A stretch of 14,378 nucleotides of DNA from Verrucomicrobiota bacterium (GCA_005798925.1 SYID01000032.1:1-14378); one strand, 5' to 3'. Shown: positions 8,329-14,378, numbered from the stretch's first letter. Numbers and translations: made by a program. The notes: a model not told the origin generated them from the letters alone.

Positions 8329-9723
8329 TTACTTCACGTTCACGAAAACGCTTTCGTAGCCTTTGGCAACCAGCACCCAGTAGCGATCCCCGCCCTCCCG
8401 GAGCGTCAGACTCGTGACCACGTACCCGGGCACGACCGGCTCGCTGGCGTCCGTCGCCGGGACGAGGCGCAACGGCGCCCTGGCCGCCTGGGGAAATTCG
8501 CCGAAGCCCACGGGATGACCCCTCAGGTAATAAGGCAGGGGCCAATAATGGCCGCCTTCGACGGCGACATAGAACTTATCCCCGTAGGCCTTGGCCAGCC
8601 GGGCGACCTGAGACTGGAAAACCGTCACCTCGGCCGAAGTCGGCGAGTGCGCGGCCAAGGATCGGTGCGCCAGGAGGCCCACCGCCGCCAAAGCCGGCGA
8701 GAGCAGGAACGCCCGCGCGGTCCTGCCGGCGATCAGATAGGGCAAGGCGAGCGCGAGGGGCAGCGAGAAGACCAGCAGCAGGAGCCACGGCGTCTTGTAA
8801 GGCAACGCAAGGTGGAACAAGAACACGAGGCCGGCGACCAGGCACGGCAGGTCGGCCTCATGACGGCTCCGCCAGGCGGTGCGCGCGAAACCGGAACGAG
8901 CCAGCGCGAAGACCGTCAGCCAGGCCGCGGCCCAGCCCCAAGGGGCGAGGCTGACGGCCAAGAGCGTGTCTTCGGATCGGCCGCTCGCCACGCCCAAGGC
9001 CCTCGCCAGCTGCAGCCACCAGGTCTTTAGTCCGGGCAGATCGGTGAAGCCGACGGACTGGAACAGTGCCCAGGAAGCGACCAAGCCGAAACCGAAACGC
9101 AGCCAGCGGCGATCGGGAACGAAACAGCGCAGCAACAGGAGAGCCACGAGGAAGAAGACCAGGTAGGCGGCGGCGGTGACCTTGCAGGCAAGGGCAAAGC
9201 CGAAGGCGACGCCGGAAAGGATCCGCCAACGCGAAGTCGCCGACGTCCCTTCGGCGCGCATCCACAAGGCGACGCCCCATACGAAGCCCGCCGTCAGGAG
9301 CATCTCCTGGACGTAGTAATAGCCGAACGGCGTGCAGCCGCCGGTGAGCACGATGAAAGCCGCCGTGGCATAACGCGGCGCCTTGGCGACTCCCGGCAGA
9401 ACCAAGGCCGCCGCCGCCATGAGCCCGACAAAGACCGAGACGACGCTGCGGAGGTAATGCTCGGACATCTCCATCGGCGCGGTCCCGGTCAGCTTCGCCG
9501 AGACGAGCAAGGCCGTGGCCAAGGTCGGTCCGTGGAACTTGTCCTGATGCGCGCTGTAAGGCGTGCCCGCGGAGAGTTCCCTGGCCAAGGACCACTGCAC
9601 GGCTTCGTCGGCATGCAGCGGCCCCCCGCGGAAACCGATGGTCGTCCAGAGCAAGCCGCAGACGATCACGACGACCAGGCCGAACCGCGAGACCTTGCCC
9701 GACTGGTTCGCGGCGTCCGTCAT
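8329..9723 (-). CDS. GT-C type membrane glycosyltransferase, TIGR03663/Agl23-like
   Basis: A 464-residue polytopic protein with many hydrophobic helices. Helix 1 (about 14-31) is followed by an extracytoplasmic loop with PLHADEAVQW; Asp39-Glu40 fits the acidic pair of GT-C (PMT/ArnT-like) enzymes that use lipid-linked sugars. Other blocks are KFHGP, GYYYVQEMLLTAGF, PYKTPWLLLL and, in the C-terminal domain, GGHYWPLPYYLRG with GFGEFP. These resemble the TIGR03663 family, named after archaeal Agl23; this family call is from memory of motif style, not a search. The likely role is adding a sugar to an exported lipid or protein on the periplasmic face. The start is ATG 9723, sharing one base with the thioesterase TGA (TGATG coupling); a GTG at 9726 would give a 4-base GTGA overlap. 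It is followed 3 bp later by the apbE-like gene. Confidence 0.83.
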   Translation of the reverse strand: MTDAANQSGKVSRFGLVVVIVCGLLWTTIGFRGGPLHADEAVQWSLARELSAGTPYSAHQDKFHGPTLATALLVSAKLTGTAPMEMSEHYLRSVVSVFVGLMAAAALVLPGVAKAPRYATAAFIVLTGGCTPFGYYYVQEMLLTAGFVWGVALWMRAEGTSATSRWRILSGVAFGFALACKVTAAAYLVFFLVALLLLRCFVPDRRWLRFGFGLVASWALFQSVGFTDLPGLKTWWLQLARALGVASGRSEDTLLAVSLAPWGWAAAWLTVFALARSGFARTAWRSRHEADLPCLVAGLVFLFHLALPYKTPWLLLLVFSLPLALALPYLIAGRTARAFLLSPALAAVGLLAHRSLAAHSPTSAEVTVFQSQVARLAKAYGDKFYVAVEGGHYWPLPYYLRGHPVGFGEFPQAARAPLRLVPATDASEPVVPGYVVTSLTLREGGDRYWVLVAKGYESVFVNVK

Positions 9724-10142
9724 CACGCGCCGAAATGCCGTTGCAACGCCGCCTTGACCTCGAGAGGCACCAGCGCGGCCGACATCGGCCCCTGCCCTTC
9801 ACGCCAGGCATAGACGGTGGTGAGGGCCCCTTTGGCGACGGCGCGTCCGCCAACCGAGGTGTGGAAGGCCCAGACGAGCTTCTTGTCGCCGATTTCGGCG
9901 GGCGTCAGCGCGACGGTCACGACGTCCTCCCGGTAGATCGGCGAAAGGAAATCGCACTCCACGCGCACGCGGGGGAAGCCGGTCAGTTTGGCGCCTTCGG
10001 TCCGGAGGAACGGCAGCTTGAGATGACGGAAGAGGGCTTCCTCGGTCGCCTCGACCCAGAAGAAGATGGTCGAAAAGTGCACGATGCCCGCGGCGTCGGT
10101 GTCGGAGAAATTGGCGCGGTAATCCGCCGTGAAAGGGACCAT
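9723..10142 (-). CDS. Hot-dog fold acyl-CoA thioesterase (YbgC / 4-hydroxybenzoyl-CoA thioesterase type)
   Basis: A 139-residue cytoplasmic protein of normal family length that should hydrolyse an acyl-CoA thioester. The signature SDTDAAGIVHFSTIFFWVEAT (13-33) includes the Asp of D-A-A-G-I-V (Asp16) that is catalytic in 4HBT enzymes; the beta strands RVECDFLSPIYREDVVTV and the AKGALTTVYAW strand complete the fold. Start chosen is ATG 10142 (MVPFTADYR), preceded by a weak GGATAGG; an in-frame TTG at 10154 would add four residues. It begins 37 bp after the stop of the upstream vWA gene and overlaps the glycosyltransferase start, so it sits mid-operon. In Proteobacteria ybgC heads the tol-pal cluster, which is suggestive next to TonB/TolA-like anchors, but the substrate cannot be told from sequence. 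Confidence 0.88.
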   Translation of the reverse strand: MVPFTADYRANFSDTDAAGIVHFSTIFFWVEATEEALFRHLKLPFLRTEGAKLTGFPRVRVECDFLSPIYREDVVTVALTPAEIGDKKLVWAFHTSVGGRAVAKGALTTVYAWREGQGPMSAALVPLEVKAALQRHFGA

Positions 10143-10179
10143 GCGCCTATCCAAGCCGTCCCGCCCGAAGGTGCAACCG

Positions 10180-11259
10180 TCAAGGCGGCCTCCCGTCGCC
10201 CTTGCGCAACCAGGACACCGACGTGGACGACCCGCCGGAAGCCGCTACGCAGGCCTGCAGGAAGGCCTGCGGCTCCTGCTGGACGGTGAACAGGTAGAGC
10301 CGGGGTCCCGCGCCCTGCGGGGCCTTGCCGAAGGCCTCCAGCCACTCGCGCTGCCAACGGGCATGCCCCTTCTGCGCTCCGCCGACCTTGTGATAGGAGC
10401 TGTCCGAATAGACCAATTTCGGCTCCCCCTTCTTCGCCTCGTACAGGCGGACGCCGTCCTGGAAATCGGAGAAGACCACCAAGGCGTCGTAAGGCTCGGC
10501 CAGCAGGCGATCCACCCAGGCCCCGAGCGAGCCCTTCTCGCAGGCGGTGCGTACCTTCGCCTGCACCGAGCGACCGTTAGGCGTGAGCGTCTCCAGCACC
10601 GTCTGCGTCGGTCCCTCGCGCAGCTTGGGCGCCGTGCCATGGAAGCGACGCCCATGCACGACCATGTCGCCCAAGCCCACGACCCGCGCGCCGTCGAAGC
10701 GGAAGACGTCCGCGTCCGGGAATTCCTTCCGGATCTCGGCCTCGACGCGTGGCAGGTAACTACGCATCGAGCCCGAGCAGTCCAAGTAGACCGCGACGCG
10801 CTTCGCGCGGATGAACGCGCCCATGACCGGACGGCCGACGAACCCCGCCCGATTGCCTAAGCCCGCGCCGAGACCATTGCCGCCGAAGGAACCGAGCCCG
10901 CGGCCGAAGCCGCCCTTCCCTTGCCCGGCGGACAATCCGGCCAACCCCATCTCCGGCGTCATCGGCTTCATCGGCGGCAGCGCCAACGTCGCGGACGCGG
11001 ACTTCGAGACGAGCCGCTTCGCCGGCACGACGACCTTGGGCTTACGCTGCACCGGATGGACGGTAGCGGGCGCGCCGGACCTTCCGCCGGCGACGGCATG
11101 CGCGACGAATTCCTTCGCCGGCGTCGGACGGGTCGGCGTCCGCAGGACGACCCAGCAGGCGACCACGACCAGCGCGCCATGAAGGAGCAAGGAACCGGCC
11201 AGGCTCCGCCATGAGCGAGGACGACGGCGCGAGGCCACGAGAGGTTCAGCCGGAGGCAT
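10180..11259 (-). CDS. vWA protein 1: TonB-like anchor, Gly-rich linker, von Willebrand A domain
   Basis: A 359-residue protein from ATG 11259. A basic N-terminus (RRRPRSWR) leads to one membrane helix (about 20-39) reading SLLLHGALVVV, with Ser23 and His27 spaced S-x3-H as in TonB. A periplasmic linker follows: a basic segment, RLVSKSASATLALPPM (82-97), then a Gly-rich stretch (about 108-140, FGRGLGSFGGNGLGAG). PVMGAFIRAKRVAVYLD enters a vWA domain (about 152-355) with MIDAS DxSxS at Asp160/Ser162/Ser164 (DCSGSM), Thr226 (LTPNGR) and Asp265 (FSDFQDGV). Other blocks shared with its two paralogues are YLPRVEAEIRKEFPDADVF, GSLGAWVD, GPRLYLF and LQACVAASGG. vWA domains bind protein partners through a divalent metal. 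It is third of the trio and 37 bp upstream of the thioesterase. The exact role is unknown. Confidence 0.88.
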   Translation of the reverse strand: MPPAEPLVASRRRPRSWRSLAGSLLLHGALVVVACWVVLRTPTRPTPAKEFVAHAVAGGRSGAPATVHPVQRKPKVVVPAKRLVSKSASATLALPPMKPMTPEMGLAGLSAGQGKGGFGRGLGSFGGNGLGAGLGNRAGFVGRPVMGAFIRAKRVAVYLDCSGSMRSYLPRVEAEIRKEFPDADVFRFDGARVVGLGDMVVHGRRFHGTAPKLREGPTQTVLETLTPNGRSVQAKVRTACEKGSLGAWVDRLLAEPYDALVVFSDFQDGVRLYEAKKGEPKLVYSDSSYHKVGGAQKGHARWQREWLEAFGKAPQGAGPRLYLFTVQQEPQAFLQACVAASGGSSTSVSWLRKGDGRPP

Positions 11260-11353
11260 GGCCCGCAGGTTAGCGGACCGGCGACCGACTCAACGCAGGG
11301 AGCGGTCGTTCATCCCCGAGGCCTCGCCCTCGCGAAGCCCTCAGGAACGGACC

Positions 11354-12091
11354 TCAGTTGCCAGGACGCTGCGGGCCGTCGGGTCGAAGCCGGTCGACCA
11401 GCGTGAACTTGCCGCCGGAAACCTCGGCGCATTTCTGGAGCACGCGGGCGGCCGGATGGCGCGTCGAGAACAGATAGAGCGCAGGACCCTGACCGACCTT
11501 GGCCGACTCGAAGGAGCCGACCCAAGCGTCTTCCCAGACCTTCTCGGCGACGGTGCGCGCGTCGGCGACCTCCGCTTCGGGCAAGGCGCGCTGGGCGGCG
11601 TCATCGACGTAGACCTGGCCGGCCCCGGCGCGGGTCTGGAGGACTTGGTCGTTGAAGTCCGAGAAGATCACCAAGGCGGCGTAGCGTTTCTCGCGACGGA
11701 GGATATCGACCCAGGCGCCGACGGAACCGGTCTCGAAATTGCCGGCATAGCGGGTGAGCAGCTCACGGCCGACCGGCGTCATGCGGCTCGCATCGGTGGA
11801 GACACGCGGACCGGTCGCGGCCGGCCGATGCGGGAGGACCGAGGGGCCGCCGCCGCGGACGGCGACGCCGTCGACCCAGACCTTGATCGCCGGGACGCTG
11901 AAGACGTCCGCGTCGGGGAACTGCTTGCGGACTTCGGCTTCGACCGCCGGGAGATAGGGAGCCATCGAGTCGGAGCAATCGAGATAGACGGCGACGCGCG
12001 ACGACGCTGCCTCGGGGGCGGCGCCAACGGCCTGGGCGGACGCCAGGACCGGCAGCAGGACAAGCAGGGCGAAAGCGGCGAATCGGCGCAT
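11354..12091 (-). CDS. vWA protein 2: secreted minimal von Willebrand A protein
   Basis: A 245-residue paralogue starting at ATG 12091. It replaces the TonB-like anchor and Gly linker by a Sec signal peptide (MRRFAAFALLVLLPVLASA, likely cut near residue 19-21), so the mature protein should be soluble in the periplasm. The vWA domain starts almost at once: VAVYLDCSDSM with Asp38/Ser40/Ser42, YLPAVEAEVRKQFPDADVF (46-64), MTPVGR (Thr105), GSVGAWVDIL (122-131), FSDFNDQV (Asp145), GPALYLFST and LQKCAEVSGG. All MIDAS positions are intact. It lies 94 bp upstream of vWA protein 1 and 129 bp downstream of vWA protein 3. It could be a soluble competitor or adaptor for the partner bound by the anchored paralogues; this is inference from architecture only. 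Confidence 0.87.
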   Translation of the reverse strand: MRRFAAFALLVLLPVLASAQAVGAAPEAASSRVAVYLDCSDSMAPYLPAVEAEVRKQFPDADVFSVPAIKVWVDGVAVRGGGPSVLPHRPAATGPRVSTDASRMTPVGRELLTRYAGNFETGSVGAWVDILRREKRYAALVIFSDFNDQVLQTRAGAGQVYVDDAAQRALPEAEVADARTVAEKVWEDAWVGSFESAKVGQGPALYLFSTRHPAARVLQKCAEVSGGKFTLVDRLRPDGPQRPGN

Positions 12092-12172
12092 CGGTGAAGG
12101 GCCGCCATCCTAAGAGCGGACCTTGTCCGACGGAAGACCAAAGGCTAGGCCGGCAGATCCGCGCCGACGGAA

Positions 12173-12196
12173 AGGCCAAGCCGAGCGGCTTGGCCT
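12173..12196 (-). terminator. Terminator-like hairpin downstream of vWA protein 3
   Basis: AGGCCAAGCCG (transcript sense) pairs perfectly with CGGCTTGGCCT: an 11-bp stem with a 2-nt loop, starting 25 bases past the stop codon. Only two T residues follow the stem before CC, so the U-tract is weak. It may terminate or attenuate, or protect the 3' end of the upstream message, lowering expression of the five downstream genes relative to vWA protein 3. Confidence 0.45.
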
Positions 12197-12220
12197 CCGG
12201 GAACCGCGCAGGCAGATGAC

Positions 12221-14203
12221 TCAGCGCACAGGCGCGCCGCCGCGGGAATTGCCGGTGCTCGAATCCGCCGGACGGAATCGCAGGACCGCGTTGGCGGCGG
12301 CGGAGGCGGCCGGAGCGGACATTTCCACGGTGAAGAAACCCGGGGAGAGCTTGTTCGGCACGACGGCGACGACTTTGGTGCCGGGAGGAAAACGGCCGTC
12401 CATGATGGACATGCCGGACTTGAGGTCGATCGAACCGGAGACGTCTTCGATGGTCTTGGAGTCCTTGGCGAGCGTCCCGACCGCCTGGACGAGCGGCGTG
12501 AAGGCGAAGACCGCGTTGAGGGCGTCATCGGTGAGCGGAGCCGAGATCGTGAGCTGCCGGTCCACCACGCGCTTCTGCCGCTTCTTCTCGGGATCGTCGG
12601 GATCCGGGATGTTCTTGAAGGTCGGCATCGAGACCAGCGTCGCGCCCGTCGGGACGCCGCGTCCGCTGACCGGCATGCCGACGTACAGGTCGTCGTAATT
12701 ATGCAGGTTGTTGAGCGTGTTCTCGCCTTTCTTGCCGTTGCCGAACTTCACCATGATGGCCCCGCCATCGGAAGCCGAGACGCAACGCTGGAGGATGGTG
12801 CCGGGCTTGTTGCCATAGGCGCGCGAAGTGCTGATGAGGTAGAGACGGGGGCCCTTGTTCTCGCGCGCGCCGGCGAAGGCCTTCTCCCACTCGTCCTCCC
12901 ACTTCTTCTCCTCGGGAAAACGCTTGTCCCCGCCGTTATTGCAGGTCACCCGCCCGGTGGCCATGGCGGTGAGCGGCTTGCTCAGGGTGAAACTGACATT
13001 CTCCTTGATCTCGGTGACCGTGGTGCCCGCGGGGATGCCGGAGCCGAGGGCGACCATGCCGACGATCAGGCCCGTCGTGTCCTTGCACTGCACGACCGGC
13101 TGACCGGAAGCCCCGCCGCTGGCGATCAGGGTGACGGAACGGGAGAAACCGGCGCCTTGGTTGGTGCGGTCGGAGAAGACCACGGGCGGGTCCGCGCGCA
13201 TGCCCTTGTCGGGCTTGTAGGCGGGCACGTTGCCGACGGCCTTGGTGCGGATCTGGCGGACGCCGTCCTGGAAGTCGGAGAAGACGATGAGGGCGTCGTA
13301 GGTGCGGTCGTCCTTGAGCACGTCGAGCCAGCCGCCGACGGAGCCGACCTTGAAGTTCTGTGCGTACTTCTTGTAGATGCTGCGGCCCTGCGTGGTGAGC
13401 TTGTTCACGTCGGTCTCGGTGGGGACGAGTTCGCCCTTGGCGTTCTTCTTCGAACCGCCGCCGGTGGGGCGGTTGAGGAAAGGCGTGCCCTTGAACTTGT
13501 CGCCGCCGACGATCTCGTTGTCGTGGACGTCGATGAAGACGCCGTTGCTCAGGAAGACGTCGGCGTCGGGGAACTTGTCGCGGATCTCCGCCTCCACGCG
13601 CTCAAGGTAGGGCAGCATGGAGGCCGAGGCGTCGAAATAGACCGCGAGACGCTGGGAGAAGATGTTGGCCCCCATGACGGGCTTCGCCACGAAGTTCTTG
13701 CCGCCGCCGGAGCCCATGCCGCGGCCGGTGCCGATGCCGCCGCCGGAGCCGCCGCCGAAGCCCTTGGAGGAACCGCCGGCCATCATGCCGGAGACCATCG
13801 TCGAGGCCGAAGCCGCGTTGGGCATGTCCGGCAGGGCGATCGAAGCCGAAGCGCTCTTGGACGTGATGCGCGTGGTCGTCTTGGCGAGCGACTTGACGTT
13901 CTTCGGCTTGATCTTGTGCTGGGTGTTCTTGACGCGTTCGCCGCCGGAACCGCCGCCCGCTCCGGTCGCGAAAGAATTAGGGTCCTTCCTGGCGTTGTCG
14001 GTGACGGTCGAGACGACGTAGGCCGCGGCGATGAAGACCAGCAGGGCGTGGAAAGCGATGGAGACCGAAAGTCCGCTGGCGCCGATACGCTGCCAGAAGG
14101 ACTTCTTGGCCCGCTTGGAGCCCAGGACCTCGTCGGTCTCGACCTGCTTGACTTCAGCCGGGGGCACGTCGCCGGGGGGAGGCGTAGGGGTTTCTTCGCT
14201 CAT
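12221..14203 (-). CDS. vWA protein 3: TonB-like anchor, Gly-rich linker, vWA domain with inserted and C-terminal beta repeats
   Basis: A 660-residue protein from ATG 14203 (MSEETPTPPP); the longer open frame above it has no support. A Pro/acidic cytoplasmic tail and a basic KRAKKSFWQR precede a membrane helix (about 43-66) with SIAFHALLVF, Ser48 and His52 spaced S-x3-H. Then come a basic segment, RITSKSASASIALPDM (112-127), a Gly-rich linker (about 136-169) and the vWA domain: Asp191/Ser193/Ser195 (DASASM), Thr271 (TTQGR), GSVGGWLDVL, Asp310 (FSDFQDGV), and after an insertion KKWEDEWEKAF, GPRLYLIS and LQRCVSASDGG. The insertion (355-425) and two C-terminal stretches (484-570, 578-646) share a GMxVxGxGIPxGTxV pattern. 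This is first of the trio in the direction of transcription. Unknown function; likely an envelope binding or scaffold protein facing the periplasm. Confidence 0.88.
   Translation of the reverse strand: MSEETPTPPPGDVPPAEVKQVETDEVLGSKRAKKSFWQRIGASGLSVSIAFHALLVFIAAAYVVSTVTDNARKDPNSFATGAGGGSGGERVKNTQHKIKPKNVKSLAKTTTRITSKSASASIALPDMPNAASASTMVSGMMAGGSSKGFGGGSGGGIGTGRGMGSGGGKNFVAKPVMGANIFSQRLAVYFDASASMLPYLERVEAEIRDKFPDADVFLSNGVFIDVHDNEIVGGDKFKGTPFLNRPTGGGSKKNAKGELVPTETDVNKLTTQGRSIYKKYAQNFKVGSVGGWLDVLKDDRTYDALIVFSDFQDGVRQIRTKAVGNVPAYKPDKGMRADPPVVFSDRTNQGAGFSRSVTLIASGGASGQPVVQCKDTTGLIVGMVALGSGIPAGTTVTEIKENVSFTLSKPLTAMATGRVTCNNGGDKRFPEEKKWEDEWEKAFAGARENKGPRLYLISTSRAYGNKPGTILQRCVSASDGGAIMVKFGNGKKGENTLNNLHNYDDLYVGMPVSGRGVPTGATLVSMPTFKNIPDPDDPEKKRQKRVVDRQLTISAPLTDDALNAVFAFTPLVQAVGTLAKDSKTIEDVSGSIDLKSGMSIMDGRFPPGTKVVAVVPNKLSPGFFTVEMSAPAASAAANAVLRFRPADSSTGNSRGGAPVR
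12266..12472 (-). repeat. Beta-type protein repeat C, near the C-terminus of vWA protein 3
   Basis: Encodes about residues 578-646: DLKSGMSIMDGRFPPGTKVVAV, then FTVEMSAPA and ANAVLRFRPAD. It is the most diverged copy but keeps the GM...G..PPGTKV turn, the FT-x-E/L-S-x-P strand and the final V-L-x-F. A Ser/Gly/Arg tail follows. Confidence 0.55.
12494..12754 (-). repeat. Beta-type protein repeat B, C-terminal to the vWA domain of vWA protein 3
   Basis: Encodes about residues 484-570 with DDLYVGMPVSGRGVPTGATLVSM, a charged insertion (about 530-548, DPDDPEKKRQKR) and LTISAPLTDDALNAVFAF. It matches repeat A in the order GMxVxGxG(I/V)PxG-T-x-V ... FT/LT-(L/I)-S-x-P-L-T. Confidence 0.65.
12929..13141 (-). 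repeat. Beta-type protein repeat A inserted inside the vWA domain of vWA protein 3
   Basis: Encodes about residues 355-425: SVTLIASGG, DTTGLIVGM, GSGIPAGTTVTEI, SFTLSKPLT, GRVTC. It sits between the conserved VVFSD and KKWEDEWEKAF blocks, which lie close together in both paralogues. It holds Cys373 and Cys421, possibly a disulfide pair. Confidence 0.7.
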
Positions 14204-14206
14204 CGT

Positions 14207-14235
14207 AAAAAGGGGGGTGGTTAATCTTCCCCCCT
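14207..14235 (-). promoter_or_regulatory. G6/C6 leader hairpin with T-tract directly before the vWA protein 3 start
   Basis: In transcript sense the bases run A-G6 (14235-14229), an 11-nt AT-rich loop (14228-14218), C6 (14217-14212) and T5 (14211-14207), then ACG and the ATG at 14203. The A pairs with the first T, giving a 7-bp stem followed by TTTT. This has the form of an intrinsic terminator or attenuator placed three bases before a start codon, and there is no Shine-Dalgarno sequence. It matters only if transcription begins upstream of it. Confidence 0.5.
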
Positions 14236-14251
14236 GCCCTGCCTGCATCAA
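14223..14251 (-). promoter_or_regulatory. Possible weak sigma-70-like promoter for vWA protein 3
   Basis: TTGATG (14251-14246) stands 17 bases before AAGATT (14228-14223), a 4/6 and 3/6 match to -35 and -10 consensus. Initiation here would give a leader of roughly a dozen bases and would leave out the 5' arm of the G6/C6 hairpin. This is a weak match only. The rest of 14252-14342 holds a GCGGGC-CT-GCCCGC inverted repeat (14301-14314) and no clear tRNA promoter. Confidence 0.2.
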
Positions 14252-14342
14252 CCCTTTTTGGACGGCTCTGCGGGCCAATAAGTCGGACAAGAAATGGCTT
14301 GCGGGCCTGCCCGCGTGCCTTTCTCCTTCGCTTCCCACTGAT

Positions 14343-14378
14343 TGCAGGGTGGAGCAGCCCGGTTAGCTCGTCAGGCTC
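14343..14378 (+). tRNA. Initiator tRNA-fMet, 5' part, cut by window edge
   Basis: The last 36 bases match the 5' half of bacterial initiator tRNA, closely following the E. coli gene: acceptor strand TGCAGGG, TG, D-stem GAGC with loop AGCCCGGTTA and GCTC, G26, anticodon stem TCAGG and loop CTC. The final base is anticodon position 34 (C), so the CAT anticodon starts at the edge. Diagnostic of the initiator is the A11-T24 pair of the D-stem. It is divergent from vWA protein 3. Confidence 0.92.

Noticed and set aside
7807..9030. Plus-strand open frame of 407 codons opposite the apbE-like and glycosyltransferase genes
   Set aside because: It spans two convincing minus-strand genes and has no domain; composition is typical of antisense frames in GC-rich DNA.
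12701..14224. Plus-strand open frame of 507 codons opposite vWA protein 3
   Set aside because: Translation is a biased run of Gly, Ala, Val, Asp and Leu mirroring the codons of the real gene; no motif, and the opposite strand has clear vWA and membrane features.
14204..14338. N-terminal extension of the vWA protein 3 frame
   Set aside because: It covers the intergenic hairpin region next to the tRNA and would put 45 unrelated residues before the Pro/acidic tail; ATG 14203 gives a sensible anchor topology.
10180..14378. Genomic island inserted at the tRNA-fMet gene
   Set aside because: No integrase, no direct repeat of the tRNA 3' end and no composition shift are visible; the cluster faces the 5' side of the tRNA, whereas integration usually uses the 3' end.

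Overview
The window is GC-rich bacterial DNA, coding almost edge to edge, with single genes, short gaps and no mobile element, CRISPR array or rRNA. Gene content (UvrB, MutL, a DUF255/YyaL-type protein, a TIGR03663/Agl23-like membrane glycosyltransferase, TonB-type signal anchors) points to a Gram-negative, diderm environmental bacterium. My best guess is Verrucomicrobiota, perhaps Opitutae-like; this rests on general resemblance, not on a search. None of the start codons has a convincing GGAGG-type ribosome site.

Layout. 1-1698 (+) is the 3' five-sixths of uvrB. It meets mutL (3429-1699, -) tail to tail, with the two stop codons touching. After a 166-bp divergent gap, a DUF255/YyaL-type gene (3596-5599, +) is broken by one in-frame TAA at 4427-4429, exactly at the Tyr of the FEKMLYDNA block. 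It is followed by a membrane-anchored helical-repeat (TPR-like) protein (5643-7397, +).

From 14203 down to 7390 six genes run on the minus strand: three paralogous von Willebrand A (vWA) proteins (14203-12221, 12091-11354, 11259-10180), a YbgC-type hot-dog thioesterase, a GT-C glycosyltransferase and a divergent ApbE-like protein. The last four are tightly packed. A terminator-like hairpin separates the first vWA gene from the rest. The window ends inside an initiator tRNA (fMet) gene on the plus strand.

The most interesting part is the vWA trio. The two larger members share a TonB/TolA-like transmembrane anchor with an S-x3-H motif, a nearly identical 16-residue SKSASA/ALP segment, a glycine-rich linker and an extracytoplasmic vWA domain with intact MIDAS residues. 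The middle member is a minimal, secreted vWA domain with a signal peptide. The largest carries an extra beta-type repeat inserted into its vWA domain and two further copies at its C-terminus. I infer an envelope system that may be coupled to an ExbB/ExbD- or TolQ/TolR-like motor encoded elsewhere. Other oddities are a MutL that has lost most of its endonuclease metal ligands, an ApbE homologue lacking key metal and His positions, and a G6/C6 hairpin plus T-tract directly before the start of the large vWA gene.
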